From positions 50,408 to 114,407 of the forward strand of contig NZ_PPHG01000091.1 of NCBI RefSeq assembly GCF_002904295.1: DNA of 64,000 nucleotides. The letters are read 5' to 3'. The notes under the pieces were generated by a model. It ran no database searches. It had not been told where the DNA came from and saw nothing but the letters and a program-made list of their open reading frames with translations. Within the stretch, counting starts at the first letter, position 1. Every line of letters starts with the position of its first letter. This document shows, in pieces, positions 17,105 to 25,349 of the stretch. A program made the translations under genes and the position numbers. The DNA is from Amycolatopsis sp. CA-128772. GTDB taxonomy: Bacteria; Actinomycetota; Actinomycetes; Mycobacteriales; Pseudonocardiaceae.

Positions 17105-17498
17105 GACGGCCAGCGGCCCCGGACGGGTGCTCGTCGCCGTGTACGCGATCTTCGCGCTGGCGGCGACGTCGCGGGCCGGCGTCCAGATCAGCACGAAGTT
17201 CCACGAAGCCCCGCTCGCCTACCTGCTCTCGGCCTTCGCCGCCGTCGTCTACATCGTCGCGACGATCGCGCTGGCCCGGCGTGGCGACGGCTGGTGGCGC
17301 GTCGCCCTCGCGGCCTGCTCGATCGAGCTGCTGGGCGTCCTGACGATCGGCACGCTGAGCCTCGTCGACGCGGCCGCGTTCCGGCACCCCACCGTCTGGT
17401 CGGTCTACGGCGAGGGCTACCTGTTCATCCCGCTGGTCCTGCCAGTCATCGGCCTGTACTGGCTGCGGAAGACGGCCCCGGCGAAGATCGCCGCCTGA
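17088..17498 (+). CDS. Small integral membrane protein
   Basis: 136 residues from GTG 17088, inside the end of the previous gene. Four hydrophobic segments (VAVYAIFALAATSRAG, LAYLLSAFAAVVYIVATIAL, VALAACSIELLGVLTIGTL and GYLFIPLVLPVIGLYWL), with a basic C-terminus (RKTAPAKIAA). This layout is common in paired conserved actinobacterial membrane proteins. No function can be assigned. Confidence 0.75.
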   Translation: MEQQRKTASGPGRVLVAVYAIFALAATSRAGVQISTKFHEAPLAYLLSAFAAVVYIVATIALARRGDGWWRVALAACSIELLGVLTIGTLSLVDAAAFRHPTVWSVYGEGYLFIPLVLPVIGLYWLRKTAPAKIAA

Positions 17499-17751
17499 AA
17501 GTCACCCCAGCTCGAGGACGTCCCACGCCTCCCGTCTGGCACACCTCCCTCACCCCTGCCCGACGACGGGCCCACGCGTTGAGCGCGGAACTGTAAGGGA
17601 ACTGCACGTAGTCCGCAGCGGGCAATAAATACGGATTCGACCGGCGACTTTCGTCGGTTCCGGACATTCGCCGTGAACTCGGACAATCCTGGAGTTCGGT
17701 CCCCACCGGCTTTCCCCCACGCGGTTCTCCCCCGCGTGAAAAGGAGTGAGC

Positions 17752-18468
17752 GTGAAATTCGGCAAGTTCGTCCTGCTGGCCGCGAGCACCGCATTGGCCG
17801 TCGTCGGGCTCGGCGGCCCCGCGGCCGCCGACAGCACCCCGCAGGCCCAGCCGTCGATCATCGGCGGCAGCACCGCCACCAGCGGGCCCTGGGCCGCCCG
17901 GCTGTTCGTCAACGGCCAGCAGAACTGCACCGCGACGATCATCGCGCCGCAGTACATCCTCACCGCCAAGCACTGCGTCAGCAGCTCCGGCACCTACACG
18001 TTCCGCATCGGAAGCCTGGACCAGTCCAGCGGCGGGACGACGGCCACCGGCTCCACCATCACGCGCTACCCGGGCGCCGCCGACCTGGCGATCGTCCGGC
18101 TCACCACCTCGGTGAACGCCACCTACTCGCCGCTCGGCAGCGTCGGTGACGTCTCGGTCGGCCAGAACGTCTCGGTCTACGGCTGGGGCGCGACCAGCCA
18201 GTGCGGCTCCGAGATCAACTGTCAGTCGCGTTACCTCAAGGTCGCGACCGTGCGGGTGAACTCGATCAGCTGCAGCGACTACGCCGGCGGCGTCGCGGTG
18301 TGCGCGAACCGCGTCAACGGCATCACCGCCGGCGGCGACTCCGGTGGCCCGATGTTCGCGTCCGGCCGCCAGGTCGGCGTCGCGTCGACGAGCGACCGGT
18401 CGAACAACACCGCGTACACGAACATCACGCGCTATCGCAGCTGGATTTCCCAGGTCGCCGGCGTCTGA
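17752..18468 (+). CDS. Secreted trypsin-like serine protease (S1 family)
   Basis: 238-residue exported protease. A signal peptide (VKFGKFVLLAASTALAVVG to GGPAAA) is followed by a short propeptide and the mature start IIGGSTA. The catalytic triad is visible: His in TAKHC (near 74), Asp in ADLAIVRL (near 110) and Ser in GDSGGP (near 195); paired Cys residues suit disulfides. GTG 17752 is preferred because AAGGAG ends five bases before it; another GTG at 17746 overlaps that Shine-Dalgarno. A strong terminator follows directly. Confidence 0.95.
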   Translation: MKFGKFVLLAASTALAVVGLGGPAAADSTPQAQPSIIGGSTATSGPWAARLFVNGQQNCTATIIAPQYILTAKHCVSSSGTYTFRIGSLDQSSGGTTATGSTITRYPGAADLAIVRLTTSVNATYSPLGSVGDVSVGQNVSVYGWGATSQCGSEINCQSRYLKVATVRVNSISCSDYAGGVAVCANRVNGITAGGDSGGPMFASGRQVGVASTSDRSNNTAYTNITRYRSWISQVAGV

Positions 18469-18474
18469 TTCCGG

Positions 18475-18506
18475 AAAAGGGCCCGGCCACACGGCCGGGC
18501 CCTTTT
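18475..18506. terminator. Bidirectional Rho-independent terminator
   Basis: Perfect arms AAAAGGGCCCGGCC and GGCCGGGCCCTTTT around an ACAC loop. It serves both the protease (plus) and the convergent alginate-lyase-like gene (minus). Confidence 0.95.
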
Positions 18507-18510
18507 GCCG

Positions 18511-19815
18511 TCAGGACGTCGAAATGTCGTCGAGCTGTTCGGCGGCGGGCCGGACGGGGTAGAGATCGCCACCCGGCTCGACCGGCACCCGCGGCAGCGC
18601 CGTCCGCGCCGCCTTGTCGCCCGCGTCGGCCGCCGCGTGGAGGACGTCCAGCGCCGCGTACGGCCGGAAGTCCAGCTCGGGGTACGGCCAGGCGGACGCC
18701 CCCTGCGTGGCTCCCGGAATCAGGAAGTCGACGGCGGAGAACAGCGTGGCGCCGCTGGGCGCGGTGTAGTGCCACAAGTCGACGCCGACGTGCTTGCCGA
18801 CCTGCGCGAGCCGCGTCAGCGCGACCAAGTTGAACGCGGAGTAGTGCCAGCTACGGGTCCGGCTCGCCTCCTGCGGCTGGTAACCGTTGGCCTCGACCTG
18901 CGCCGCGATCCGCTTCGGCCCGGCGTCCCGCACGATGGCCGCGGCCAGGTCCCGCTGTCCCGTGCCGAGGGCGAGCGAGGCGACGAGCATGTCGTAGAAG
19001 CTGCCGTGGTTGTTCTGGGCCTTGGCCTCGTCGGTGCCGTTCTTGCTGGTGCGCAGCCAGTCCAGGAACTGCGTGTACCAGCCGGTCATGCCGGCCTGGT
19101 CGGTCTTCGTCCACCCGGGGGCGCCGGTCGCGAGGATCGCGGTGGCGTCGACGACCTGCGTCAGCGTGTAGGAGAACTCGATGATGCCGATGCCGCGGCC
19201 GTCCACCTTGCACGGGATGCCCTGCGCGAAGTTCATGTTCGGGTTCATCTTCGTCGTGGCGTCGAGAAACCACGTGCGGAGGTCGAGCGCCGCGCGCTGC
19301 GCGTACCGGACGTCCCCGGTGTAGTACCAGGCGAGCGCGAGCCGGTAGATCGCGGCGAACGCCTCACCGCGGTAGGCGTGGTCGGTGATCTCGTCGACGA
19401 TCGGGTTCCGCTGTCCGTCACGCTGCACGAACGGACAACCCCACGGATTTTCGGCGGTCGGCTGCGTGGTCGGCCACCAGTAGGGCGCGAGGCTGAGGTA
19501 GTCGTGCTTGTCACCGCTGGGTGGCACCTGTTTCTTCGAGGTGACACTCCAGGGACCGGCCGTGAGGTCGGTCTTCGCGGCGGCAAGCAGGTTGTTCAGC
19601 GCCGTACGAGACGTTCGTTCGCCGACGAGAGCGGCGAGCTTCGTCCGAAGCAGCTGCCTGCCGTCAAGAACGGCGGTATCGGGAGCACACACCGGCCCGA
19701 GGACGGGAACGGTGCAGTGATCAGGCCGCGACGCAGCTTCAGCCGGCGCGGCGAACGACGTGCCAACGAGCCCAAGCGCGGCGACCGCGGCCACGACGAT
19801 GTGGCGGAGAACCAT
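18511..19815 (-). CDS. Secreted alginate-lyase family enzyme
   Basis: 434-residue exported protein of the alginate lyase (PL5-like, alpha/alpha toroid) family. Signal peptide MVLRHIVVAAVAALGLVG with cleavage near APAEAA. Family motifs include YLSLAPYWWP, NPWGCPFVQRDG and NNHGSFYDM, whose Asn-His pair is the family's catalytic signature. ATG 19815 is chosen because GGAGCGG lies just upstream; the longer frame is unsupported. A GGTCTAGACC palindrome resembling a DasR site lies about 85 bp upstream (19899-19908), hinting at amino-sugar control (inference). The true polysaccharide substrate is unknown. Confidence 0.82.
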   Translation of the reverse strand: MVLRHIVVAAVAALGLVGTSFAAPAEAASRPDHCTVPVLGPVCAPDTAVLDGRQLLRTKLAALVGERTSRTALNNLLAAAKTDLTAGPWSVTSKKQVPPSGDKHDYLSLAPYWWPTTQPTAENPWGCPFVQRDGQRNPIVDEITDHAYRGEAFAAIYRLALAWYYTGDVRYAQRAALDLRTWFLDATTKMNPNMNFAQGIPCKVDGRGIGIIEFSYTLTQVVDATAILATGAPGWTKTDQAGMTGWYTQFLDWLRTSKNGTDEAKAQNNHGSFYDMLVASLALGTGQRDLAAAIVRDAGPKRIAAQVEANGYQPQEASRTRSWHYSAFNLVALTRLAQVGKHVGVDLWHYTAPSGATLFSAVDFLIPGATQGASAWPYPELDFRPYAALDVLHAAADAGDKAARTALPRVPVEPGGDLYPVRPAAEQLDDISTS

Positions 19816-19898
19816 GTCCGCTCCATTCACAAATATGAACATCAAACCTGTGAGTGAATGGAGAGTACGCACGTGAACATGTCAGAGGCAATGCCCAG

Positions 19899-19908
19899 GG
19901 TCTAGACC
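19899..19908. promoter_or_regulatory. DasR-type (dre-like) site upstream of the alginate-lyase-like gene
   Basis: GGTCTAGACC is the central ten bases of the DasR responsive element consensus known from Streptomyces. It lies about 85 bp upstream of the minus-strand start at 19815. Flanking bases match the consensus less well. Confidence 0.45.
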
Positions 19909-19927
19909 GCGGCCCGAGCGCCGAGCC

Positions 19928-20437
19928 TCACTCGGCGAAGTCGCGAGGCCGGAAGAAGGCAACGAGCCGAGCGGAACGGAGCGCATCCCAGGGATCGGTG
20001 GTGGCGAGAACAGCGGCGGCACCGGTCGGAAACTTGATCTGAAGCTGCCGGGTCTCATCCCCATCACCGGCGAGGTAGCGGGTCAGATCACTGACCCCGG
20101 GCTCATGCCCGACAAGCGCAAGCCGGGTCACCTCGGGCGGCGTCCGACGGGCGGCATTCAGCAACTCGGGCACGTCGGCACCGTAGAGATCATCGTCGTA
20201 CTCAACAGGCGGCGGCGCGGAAAGTTCGCCGCTGACGCGTTGCCAGGTTTCCCGCGTCCGCTGCGCGGTGGAGCAGACAACGAGCTCGGGAACATGCCCA
20301 CCATCGGCAAGCCACCGCCCAAGCCGCGGCGCATCACGCACACCGCGAGCCGCAAGGGGACGTTCGTGGTCGGCAAGTCCTTCCGACCAGTCCGACTTGG
20401 CGTGCCGGAGAACGATGAGCCACCTGGTCCCGTCCAT
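19928..20437 (-). CDS. sixA: SixA-type phosphohistidine phosphatase
   Basis: 169-residue histidine phosphatase. The RHG signature appears as VLRHAKSDW (catalytic His near residue 11), and the second His is in LVGHEPGVSDL. Start ATG 20437 (MDGTRWLIVLRH) is the natural start of this short family; the frame further upstream lacks similarity. In E. coli SixA removes phosphate from phosphotransfer proteins (family knowledge); the target here is not indicated. Transcribed towards the alginate-lyase-like gene. Confidence 0.9.
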   Translation of the reverse strand: MDGTRWLIVLRHAKSDWSEGLADHERPLAARGVRDAPRLGRWLADGGHVPELVVCSTAQRTRETWQRVSGELSAPPPVEYDDDLYGADVPELLNAARRTPPEVTRLALVGHEPGVSDLTRYLAGDGDETRQLQIKFPTGAAAVLATTDPWDALRSARLVAFFRPRDFAE

Positions 20438-20511
20438 ACGGGCAACCCTAAACGACCCCGCACGCCGAAGAGGCCGTCGGGAGATGACCAAAGCCGACTT
20501 CGAAGTATGAG

Positions 20512-20584
20512 TGGGCCGCCTGGGGCTCGAACCCAGAACCTACGGATTAAAAGTCCGCAGCTCTACCAATTGAGCTAACGGCCC
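20512..20584 (-). tRNA. tRNA-Lys (anticodon UUU)
   Basis: A 73-nt cloverleaf on the minus strand. The 5' acceptor GGGCCGT pairs with GCGGCCC, the D-arm has AGCTCAATTGGTAGAGC, the anticodon loop is CTTTTAA giving UUU, and the T-arm has GGTTCGAGCC-type sequence. The discriminator is A and CCA is not encoded. It sits 74 bp upstream of sixA. Confidence 0.97.
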
Positions 20585-20695
20585 GCGCCCCCAGTTTAGC
20601 CAGGCCCCCGTTGCCCTCCCGCACTCCGGGTCCGGCTGAGGCTCCGCCGGAGGTCAAGACTGGTTCTTCGCAGGTCCGGTCGCCATGATGCGTGC

Positions 20696-21232
20696 ATGCC
20701 TGGTTCGCTGCTGATCCTCACCGGGCCGCCCGGTGCCGGGAAGTCGACTGTTGCCCGGCTCGTTGCCGCGGGGGCGCCGCGGGCGGCCGTGCACCTGCAC
20801 ACCGACAGCTTCTACGCCTGGATCCGGACCGGGTTCGTCCCGCCCTACCTGCCCGAGGCCGCGCGGCAGAACGACGTCGTGCTCGCGGTCATCACCGAGG
20901 CCGCCTGTGGCTATGCGCGCGGCGGCTACGACGTGGTGCTCGACGGGGTCGTCGGGCCCTGGGCGCTGCAGCCGTTCCGGGACGTCGCGCAGCGCGACGG
21001 TCTGGACCTCTTCTACGTCGTGCTCCGGCCCAGCCTCGAAGTCACCCTCGCTCGCGGGACCGCCCGTGACTCCGCGGAACTCACCGACGTCGGGCCGCTC
21101 AAGGGGATGCATGCCGCGTTCGAAGGGCTCGGTGAGCTGGAACGGCACGTCATGGACACCACGGCGCAGACCGTCGAAGAGACCACCGATGCCGTCCGGA
21201 GCCGGGCCCGGTCAGCTGCCTTCGCGCTTTGA
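20696..21232 (+). CDS. P-loop kinase-like ATPase
   Basis: 178-residue nucleoside-kinase-type P-loop protein. Walker A is GPPGAGKST (residues 10-18), followed by HTDSFY where a small kinase would place its substrate-binding Asp, and DVVLDGVVGPW as the Walker B-like strand. The stretch ARGTARDSAEL resembles a lid region. It is typical of the AAA_33/gluconate- or chloramphenicol-kinase-like group, but the substrate cannot be named. ATG 20696. A strong terminator follows. Confidence 0.8.
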   Translation: MPGSLLILTGPPGAGKSTVARLVAAGAPRAAVHLHTDSFYAWIRTGFVPPYLPEAARQNDVVLAVITEAACGYARGGYDVVLDGVVGPWALQPFRDVAQRDGLDLFYVVLRPSLEVTLARGTARDSAELTDVGPLKGMHAAFEGLGELERHVMDTTAQTVEETTDAVRSRARSAAFAL

Positions 21233-21249
21233 CGCTCCCGTGTGGACGA

Positions 21250-21279
21250 ACGCGCGGGGCCCGTCCGGGCCCCGCGCGT
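21250..21279. terminator. Bidirectional GC-rich terminator
   Basis: Perfect 13-bp arms (ACGCGCGGGGCCC and GGGCCCCGCGCGT) around GTCC. It lies between the convergent ATPase and DUF11 genes. No T-run. Confidence 0.75.
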
Positions 21280-21286
21280 CAGGCCG

Positions 21287-22134
21287 TCAGCACTGCACGA
21301 AAAGGCCCGTGTAGGCGCTGCACTTCTTCGACGCGCTGTCGTTGGCGGCGTTCGGGTCGGCCGGGGCGCTCGCCGCGCGCTGGGCCGTGGCCGTGAACGC
21401 GCCCCACGCGAAGACGCCGCCCTCGGACGAGAACTTCGCCGTCGCCGACGCGCCCGAGGCCAGGGTGGGGATCGCGCAGGTCAGCGTCGCTCCCGAGCGG
21501 GTGCAGCCCGTCGCCGAGGTGATCGTGCGGCCCGTTCCCGGGTTGGCCGTCACGCGGACGCCCGTTGCGGTGGCCGGGCCGGTGTTCGACACCGTGATCA
21601 CGTAGTCGACCCGGGCGACCAGGCCGACGCGGGGCGTGGCGGTCAGCGCGACCTTGACGTCGGCCTTGGCCGGCGTGGCGATCGTGACGGCCGGGCCGTC
21701 TTCGACGCCGAACGCGTAGTTGTCGCCGGCGAACTGGTGCTGGAGCGTGAACTGGCCGGGCTCGGCGTCTTCCTTGATGCGCAGCGTCCACGTCACCGTG
21801 CGGCTCTCGCCCGCGCCCACGTCCCCGACGCCGCCGCGGAAGCTGCTGAGGTACGGCGCGCACGGCGCGATCGCACCCGTGCAGGACACCAGGTCCACGA
21901 CGTCGGCGATCGGCGTTTCCTTGACGTAGAGCGCCGCCTTCGCGCCGGTGACCGTGAAGTCCGCCGGGTTGGTCAGCTGCTCCGTGACCGTGAGCGTGTC
22001 GCCCGCGCGCACGGTGGTCGCGCTGACGTCGATCGTGCTCGGGCCGGCGTCGCGGCCGCGACGGCCGGTGCTGCGCACAGGACCGCCGTGGTCAGGGCGG
22101 CCAGCACGGCAGTTCTTCGTCCGGTTCGCTGCAT
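21287..22134 (-). pseudogene. Secreted DUF11/CARDB-like surface protein, frameshifted after the signal peptide
   Basis: ATG 22134 has CAGGAG upstream and encodes a clear signal peptide (MQRTGRRTAVLAALTTAVLC, then AAPAVAA). The mature region lies in another frame, open from about 22078 to 21287, starting GPSTIDVSATTVRAGDTL. It contains an Ig-like DUF11 repeat (YVITVSNTGPATATGVRVTA) and C-terminal Cys residues. Joining the two needs one extra base near 22030-22060, in the GCGACGCCGGCCCGAGC stretch. So this is either a one-base deletion that kills secretion or a sequencing error. Starting at the internal GTG 22078 would give a protein without a signal. Confidence 0.75.
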
Positions 22135-22346
22135 AGTCGTGATCTCCTGGTTCCGAACCGAGGGTGCCGCTCCGACCGGTTGAGACGGGCGTGCGCAGCA
22201 GGGTGACGAAGATCAGATCGGCGCACCCGAAGATTCGTTACCGGGTTCGCCAAACCGGGCTTGAACTGGGGTTTTGACGCGAGTTGCCGGGTCACCGACC
22301 ACCCCGGCGAACCGAAATTGTCGGACCCCTGTGGCACGCTCCGCTC

Positions 22347-22892
22347 ATGACCGAACACACCACCCCGGTGGCCGCTCCGCCCCGTCTGACCGGCCCCCGA
22401 CACGACCCGGCACCGGTCGCGGACGAGCGCCAGGCCCTCACCGAGAGCCTGGAGTACTACCGGCGCACCTTCGAGCTGAAGTGCGCCGGCTTGGACCACG
22501 CGCGCCTGTCCGAACACTCGGTACCACCGTCGACGCTGACCCTGCACGGCCTGCTGCGGCACCTCACGGGCGTCGAGCGCTGGTGGTTCCGGATCCAGTT
22601 CACGGGTGAGGACGTCCCGAACCTCTACTACTCCGACGACGACCCGGAACAGGACTTCACCGCGCTCGACGGCGACGTCGACGAGGCGTTTGCGTTGTGG
22701 CACGCGGAGTGTGCGCGTGCCCGGGAGATCGTCGACGAGGCGGGCTCGCTGGATCAGACCGGCACCCGCCGCAGCACCGGCGAACCGTTCACCCTGCGCT
22801 GGCTGATGCTGCGGATGATCGGCGAATACGCGCGCCACATCGGCCAGGCCGACCTGATCCGCGAGCGGATCGACGGCGCGACCGGCGAATGA
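22347..22892 (+). CDS. DinB-family (DUF664) protein
   Basis: 181-residue four-helix DinB/DUF664 protein, a family of putative metal-dependent enzymes that includes thiol transferases. Motifs are LHGLLRHLTGVERWWF with the first His ligand, and EYARHIGQADLIRERIDG with the C-terminal His, both usual for the family. ATG 22347 (MTEHTTPV) fits the family length. It stands alone and ends 4 bp before the convergent TMEM175 gene. The substrate cannot be inferred. Confidence 0.88.
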   Translation: MTEHTTPVAAPPRLTGPRHDPAPVADERQALTESLEYYRRTFELKCAGLDHARLSEHSVPPSTLTLHGLLRHLTGVERWWFRIQFTGEDVPNLYYSDDDPEQDFTALDGDVDEAFALWHAECARAREIVDEAGSLDQTGTRRSTGEPFTLRWLMLRMIGEYARHIGQADLIRERIDGATGE

Positions 22893-22896
22893 CGGC

Positions 22897-23538
22897 TCAG
22901 GCGGCGGCCGTCCGGCGGCGGACGCGGAAGAGGAGGTTGACGACGAGCGGAACGACGATCCAGCACGCGTAGGCCCAGTGCGTGAAGAAGGCGAAGGGAA
23001 TCGAGACGGCGAAGGCGGCGATCATCGCGCCGATCCCGCGGTACACCGTGCCGAAGAGCTCCGGTGGGGTGTCCGTGCGGTAGAGGTGGTTGCGCTGGAT
23101 CTGCCACGCCATGAGGAGGAACAGCGACAGCGCGATGACCTGCACGACGGCGTAGAAGACGAAGCGGAATTCGAACGCGCCCTCTTCGGCGAGGACCTTC
23201 GTGGCGAAGGGCATGATCACCTGCGTCAGGAGCCAGCCGAAGGTGAGCCGGGCGAGCCCGCCGCCGAGCGTCGTGACGTAGTTGAACAGGCGGTGGTGCG
23301 CGCGCCAATGGCCGCCGATGACGACGAAGCTGATCAGGAAGGAGATGTATTCGGACTGGTGATGACCGAGTGACCGCAGCAGTTCGGCGCTGGTGGCGCC
23401 CTCCGGCAGCGGCAGCTCGAGCGCGAGCAGCGTGATCGCGATGGCGACGACGGCGTCCGAGAAGAAGGTCAGCCGCTCGGCGGCGATTCCCCGGGGTTCG
23501 GTGCCGGCGGTGTCCTCCGCGGACGGGGCGCTGGTCAT
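22897..23538 (-). CDS. TMEM175-family potassium channel-like membrane protein
   Basis: 213-residue membrane protein with the bacterial TMEM175/DUF1211 signature. ERLTFFSDAVVAIAITLLALEL (first helix, near residues 21-42) contains the FSD motif that forms the channel hinge. Further helices include YISFLISFVVIGGHW and FYAVVQVIALSLFLLMAW. HHRLFNYV after helix two is also typical. ATG 23538. Likely a K+-permeable channel (family knowledge). Convergent with the DinB gene and divergent from the lyase gene. Confidence 0.88.
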   Translation of the reverse strand: MTSAPSAEDTAGTEPRGIAAERLTFFSDAVVAIAITLLALELPLPEGATSAELLRSLGHHQSEYISFLISFVVIGGHWRAHHRLFNYVTTLGGGLARLTFGWLLTQVIMPFATKVLAEEGAFEFRFVFYAVVQVIALSLFLLMAWQIQRNHLYRTDTPPELFGTVYRGIGAMIAAFAVSIPFAFFTHWAYACWIVVPLVVNLLFRVRRRTAAA

Positions 23539-23606
23539 GGCCGATGAGCGTGCCAGACGCGGCTGCGCAGCCGTCGCCGAGGTCGCGCGCGTGCGATGCT
23601 GACGCC

Positions 23607-25004
23607 ATGACGGTCGACCCCGATTCCGGACTCCTGTCCCCGGTACGGGCCGGTACGCCGGCCGAAGCGTCGACCGGAGACGAGGCGTGGTTGCGCGCGA
23701 TGCTCGACGCCGAGGCGGCGCTCGCGAGAGCGCAGGCGCGGCTCGGGACGGTGCCGTCGGAGGCGGCGGCCGCGATCACGGAGGCCGCGGGCCGTGCGCG
23801 GATCGACGTCGTCGAGCTGGCGCGCGGATCGCGGGCGACCGCGAACCCGGTCGTCGGCTTGGTCAAGGCGCTGACGTCGGCGGTCGGCGAAGTTGCGCCC
23901 GGCGCGGCCGAGTACGTGCACCGCGGCTCGACCAGCCAGGACATCTTCGACACGGCGATGATGCTCGTCGCCGACCGGACGCTGCGGCCGCTCGCCGCCG
24001 ACCTCGACGCGACGGCCGAGGCGCTGGCCGAGCTGGCCCGCGAGCACCGGGACACGACGATGGCCGGCCGGACGCTGACGGCGCACGCGGTGCCGACGAC
24101 GTTCGGGCTCAAGGCCGCGGGCTGGCGGCAGCTGGTCCTGGACGCGGCTGTCCGCATCCGGCGCGTGCTCGACGGCGGCCTCCCGGTCTCACTGGGCGGC
24201 GCGGCCGGAACGCTGGCGGCATACGTCGAGTACGCCCGCCTGGCCGACGGCACCGCCGGCGGTGACTATGCCGAGCGGCTGACCGACGCGTTCGCCGAGG
24301 AGACCGGGCTGGCCGCGCCGGTGTTGCCGTGGCATGCGCTGCGGACGCCGGTCGCCGACCTGGCGAGCGCGCTCGCGTTCACGGCCGGGGCGCTGGGGAA
24401 GCTGGCCGTCGACGTCGAGACGCTGACCCGGACCGAACTGGGCGAGGTCGCCGAACCGGCCGCCGACGGGCGGGGCGGTTCCTCGGCGATGCCGCACAAG
24501 CGGAACCCGGTGCTCGCGACGCTGATCCGGTCGGCGGCGCTGCAGGTGCCGGTGCTGGCCGCCGGAGTCACGCAGGCGATGCTCGCCGAGGACGAGCGGT
24601 CGGCCGGGGTCTGGCACGCCGAGTGGCAGCTGGTGCGCGAATGCCTGCGGCTGACCGGCGGCGCCGCGCACACCGCCGCCGAGCTGGCGCGCGGGCTCAC
24701 CGCCGTGCCCGGGCGGATGCGGGAAAACCTGGCGTCGACGCACGGGCTGATCGTCTCCGAACGGCTCTCCGCGGTGCTCGCGCCGCTGCTCGGCAAGGCG
24801 CGGGCCAAGGAACTGCTGGGTGAGGCGTCCCGGCGAGCGGTACACGAGGACCGGCCGCTGCGGGAGGTGCTGGACGAGCTGCCCGCCATCACCGACGTGC
24901 TGACGCCGGCCGCGCTCGACGAGCTGCTCGACCCGGCCGGCTACACGGGCGCGGCCGCCGCGCTGGTCGACCGCGCCCTCGGCAGCACGGGCGCGCCGGG
25001 GTAG
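23607..25004 (+). CDS. pcaB: 3-carboxy-cis,cis-muconate cycloisomerase-like lyase
   Basis: 465-residue member of the fumarase/adenylosuccinate lyase superfamily, closest in style to PcaB of the protocatechuate branch (lactonising isomerisation of 3-carboxymuconate). The superfamily signature GSSAMPHKRNPV is intact, and EYVHRGSTSQDIFDTA is typical of PcaB. Start ATG 23607; the longer frame begins inside the spacer. No other pca gene is within the window, so the pathway role is inferred from similarity only. It could act on another substituted succinate or muconate. Confidence 0.8.
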   Translation: MTVDPDSGLLSPVRAGTPAEASTGDEAWLRAMLDAEAALARAQARLGTVPSEAAAAITEAAGRARIDVVELARGSRATANPVVGLVKALTSAVGEVAPGAAEYVHRGSTSQDIFDTAMMLVADRTLRPLAADLDATAEALAELAREHRDTTMAGRTLTAHAVPTTFGLKAAGWRQLVLDAAVRIRRVLDGGLPVSLGGAAGTLAAYVEYARLADGTAGGDYAERLTDAFAEETGLAAPVLPWHALRTPVADLASALAFTAGALGKLAVDVETLTRTELGEVAEPAADGRGGSSAMPHKRNPVLATLIRSAALQVPVLAAGVTQAMLAEDERSAGVWHAEWQLVRECLRLTGGAAHTAAELARGLTAVPGRMRENLASTHGLIVSERLSAVLAPLLGKARAKELLGEASRRAVHEDRPLREVLDELPAITDVLTPAALDELLDPAGYTGAAAALVDRALGSTGAPG

Positions 25005-25349
25005 CAGCCGCCACGTTCGTGGAGGTGGGGCTGCAGCTGGTCGGCAGGACGGCGGGCGCGGCGGCCAACCCGCGGCCCACGAAGCCCACGGGGCGGGCGC
25101 GGCGGCCAACCCGCGACCCACGAGGCCGGCGCAGCGGGCGCAGTGGGCGCGGCGACGCGCGGCGCAAGCCAAGGCGTACCCCTCCCCAACCACCGGTCCC
25201 CAGCTCAACCGCCCCCGCCCCCACCATCCCGACCACTCACCCCACCTCGGCGAAAATTCTTTGAACCGTCTTCCCCACGGGTCCGTGTACTGGGTATCAA
25301 GCAGCCGCACCGAGCGGCGGGAATCCCAACGGACACAAGGAGAACTTCC
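25005..25349 (+). other. 345-bp spacer with a duplicated 36-mer and a possible promoter
   Basis: No convincing frame. It contains a direct repeat at 25051-25127 and, nearer the next gene, GGGTAT at 25292-25297, which resembles a SigF/SigB -10 box but lacks a clear GTTT -35. Confidence 0.5.
25051..25127 (+). repeat. Direct repeat of 36 bp, two copies, period 41
   Basis: Units at 25051-25086 and 25092-25127 start GGCGGGCGCGGCGGCCAACC and differ at two of 36 positions. They lie in the spacer downstream of the lyase gene. Confidence 0.75.

Noticed and set aside
20696..21232. Mobile element integrated at the tRNA-Lys gene
   Set aside because: No integrase, no duplicated tRNA 3' end and no base-composition break around 20512-20584.
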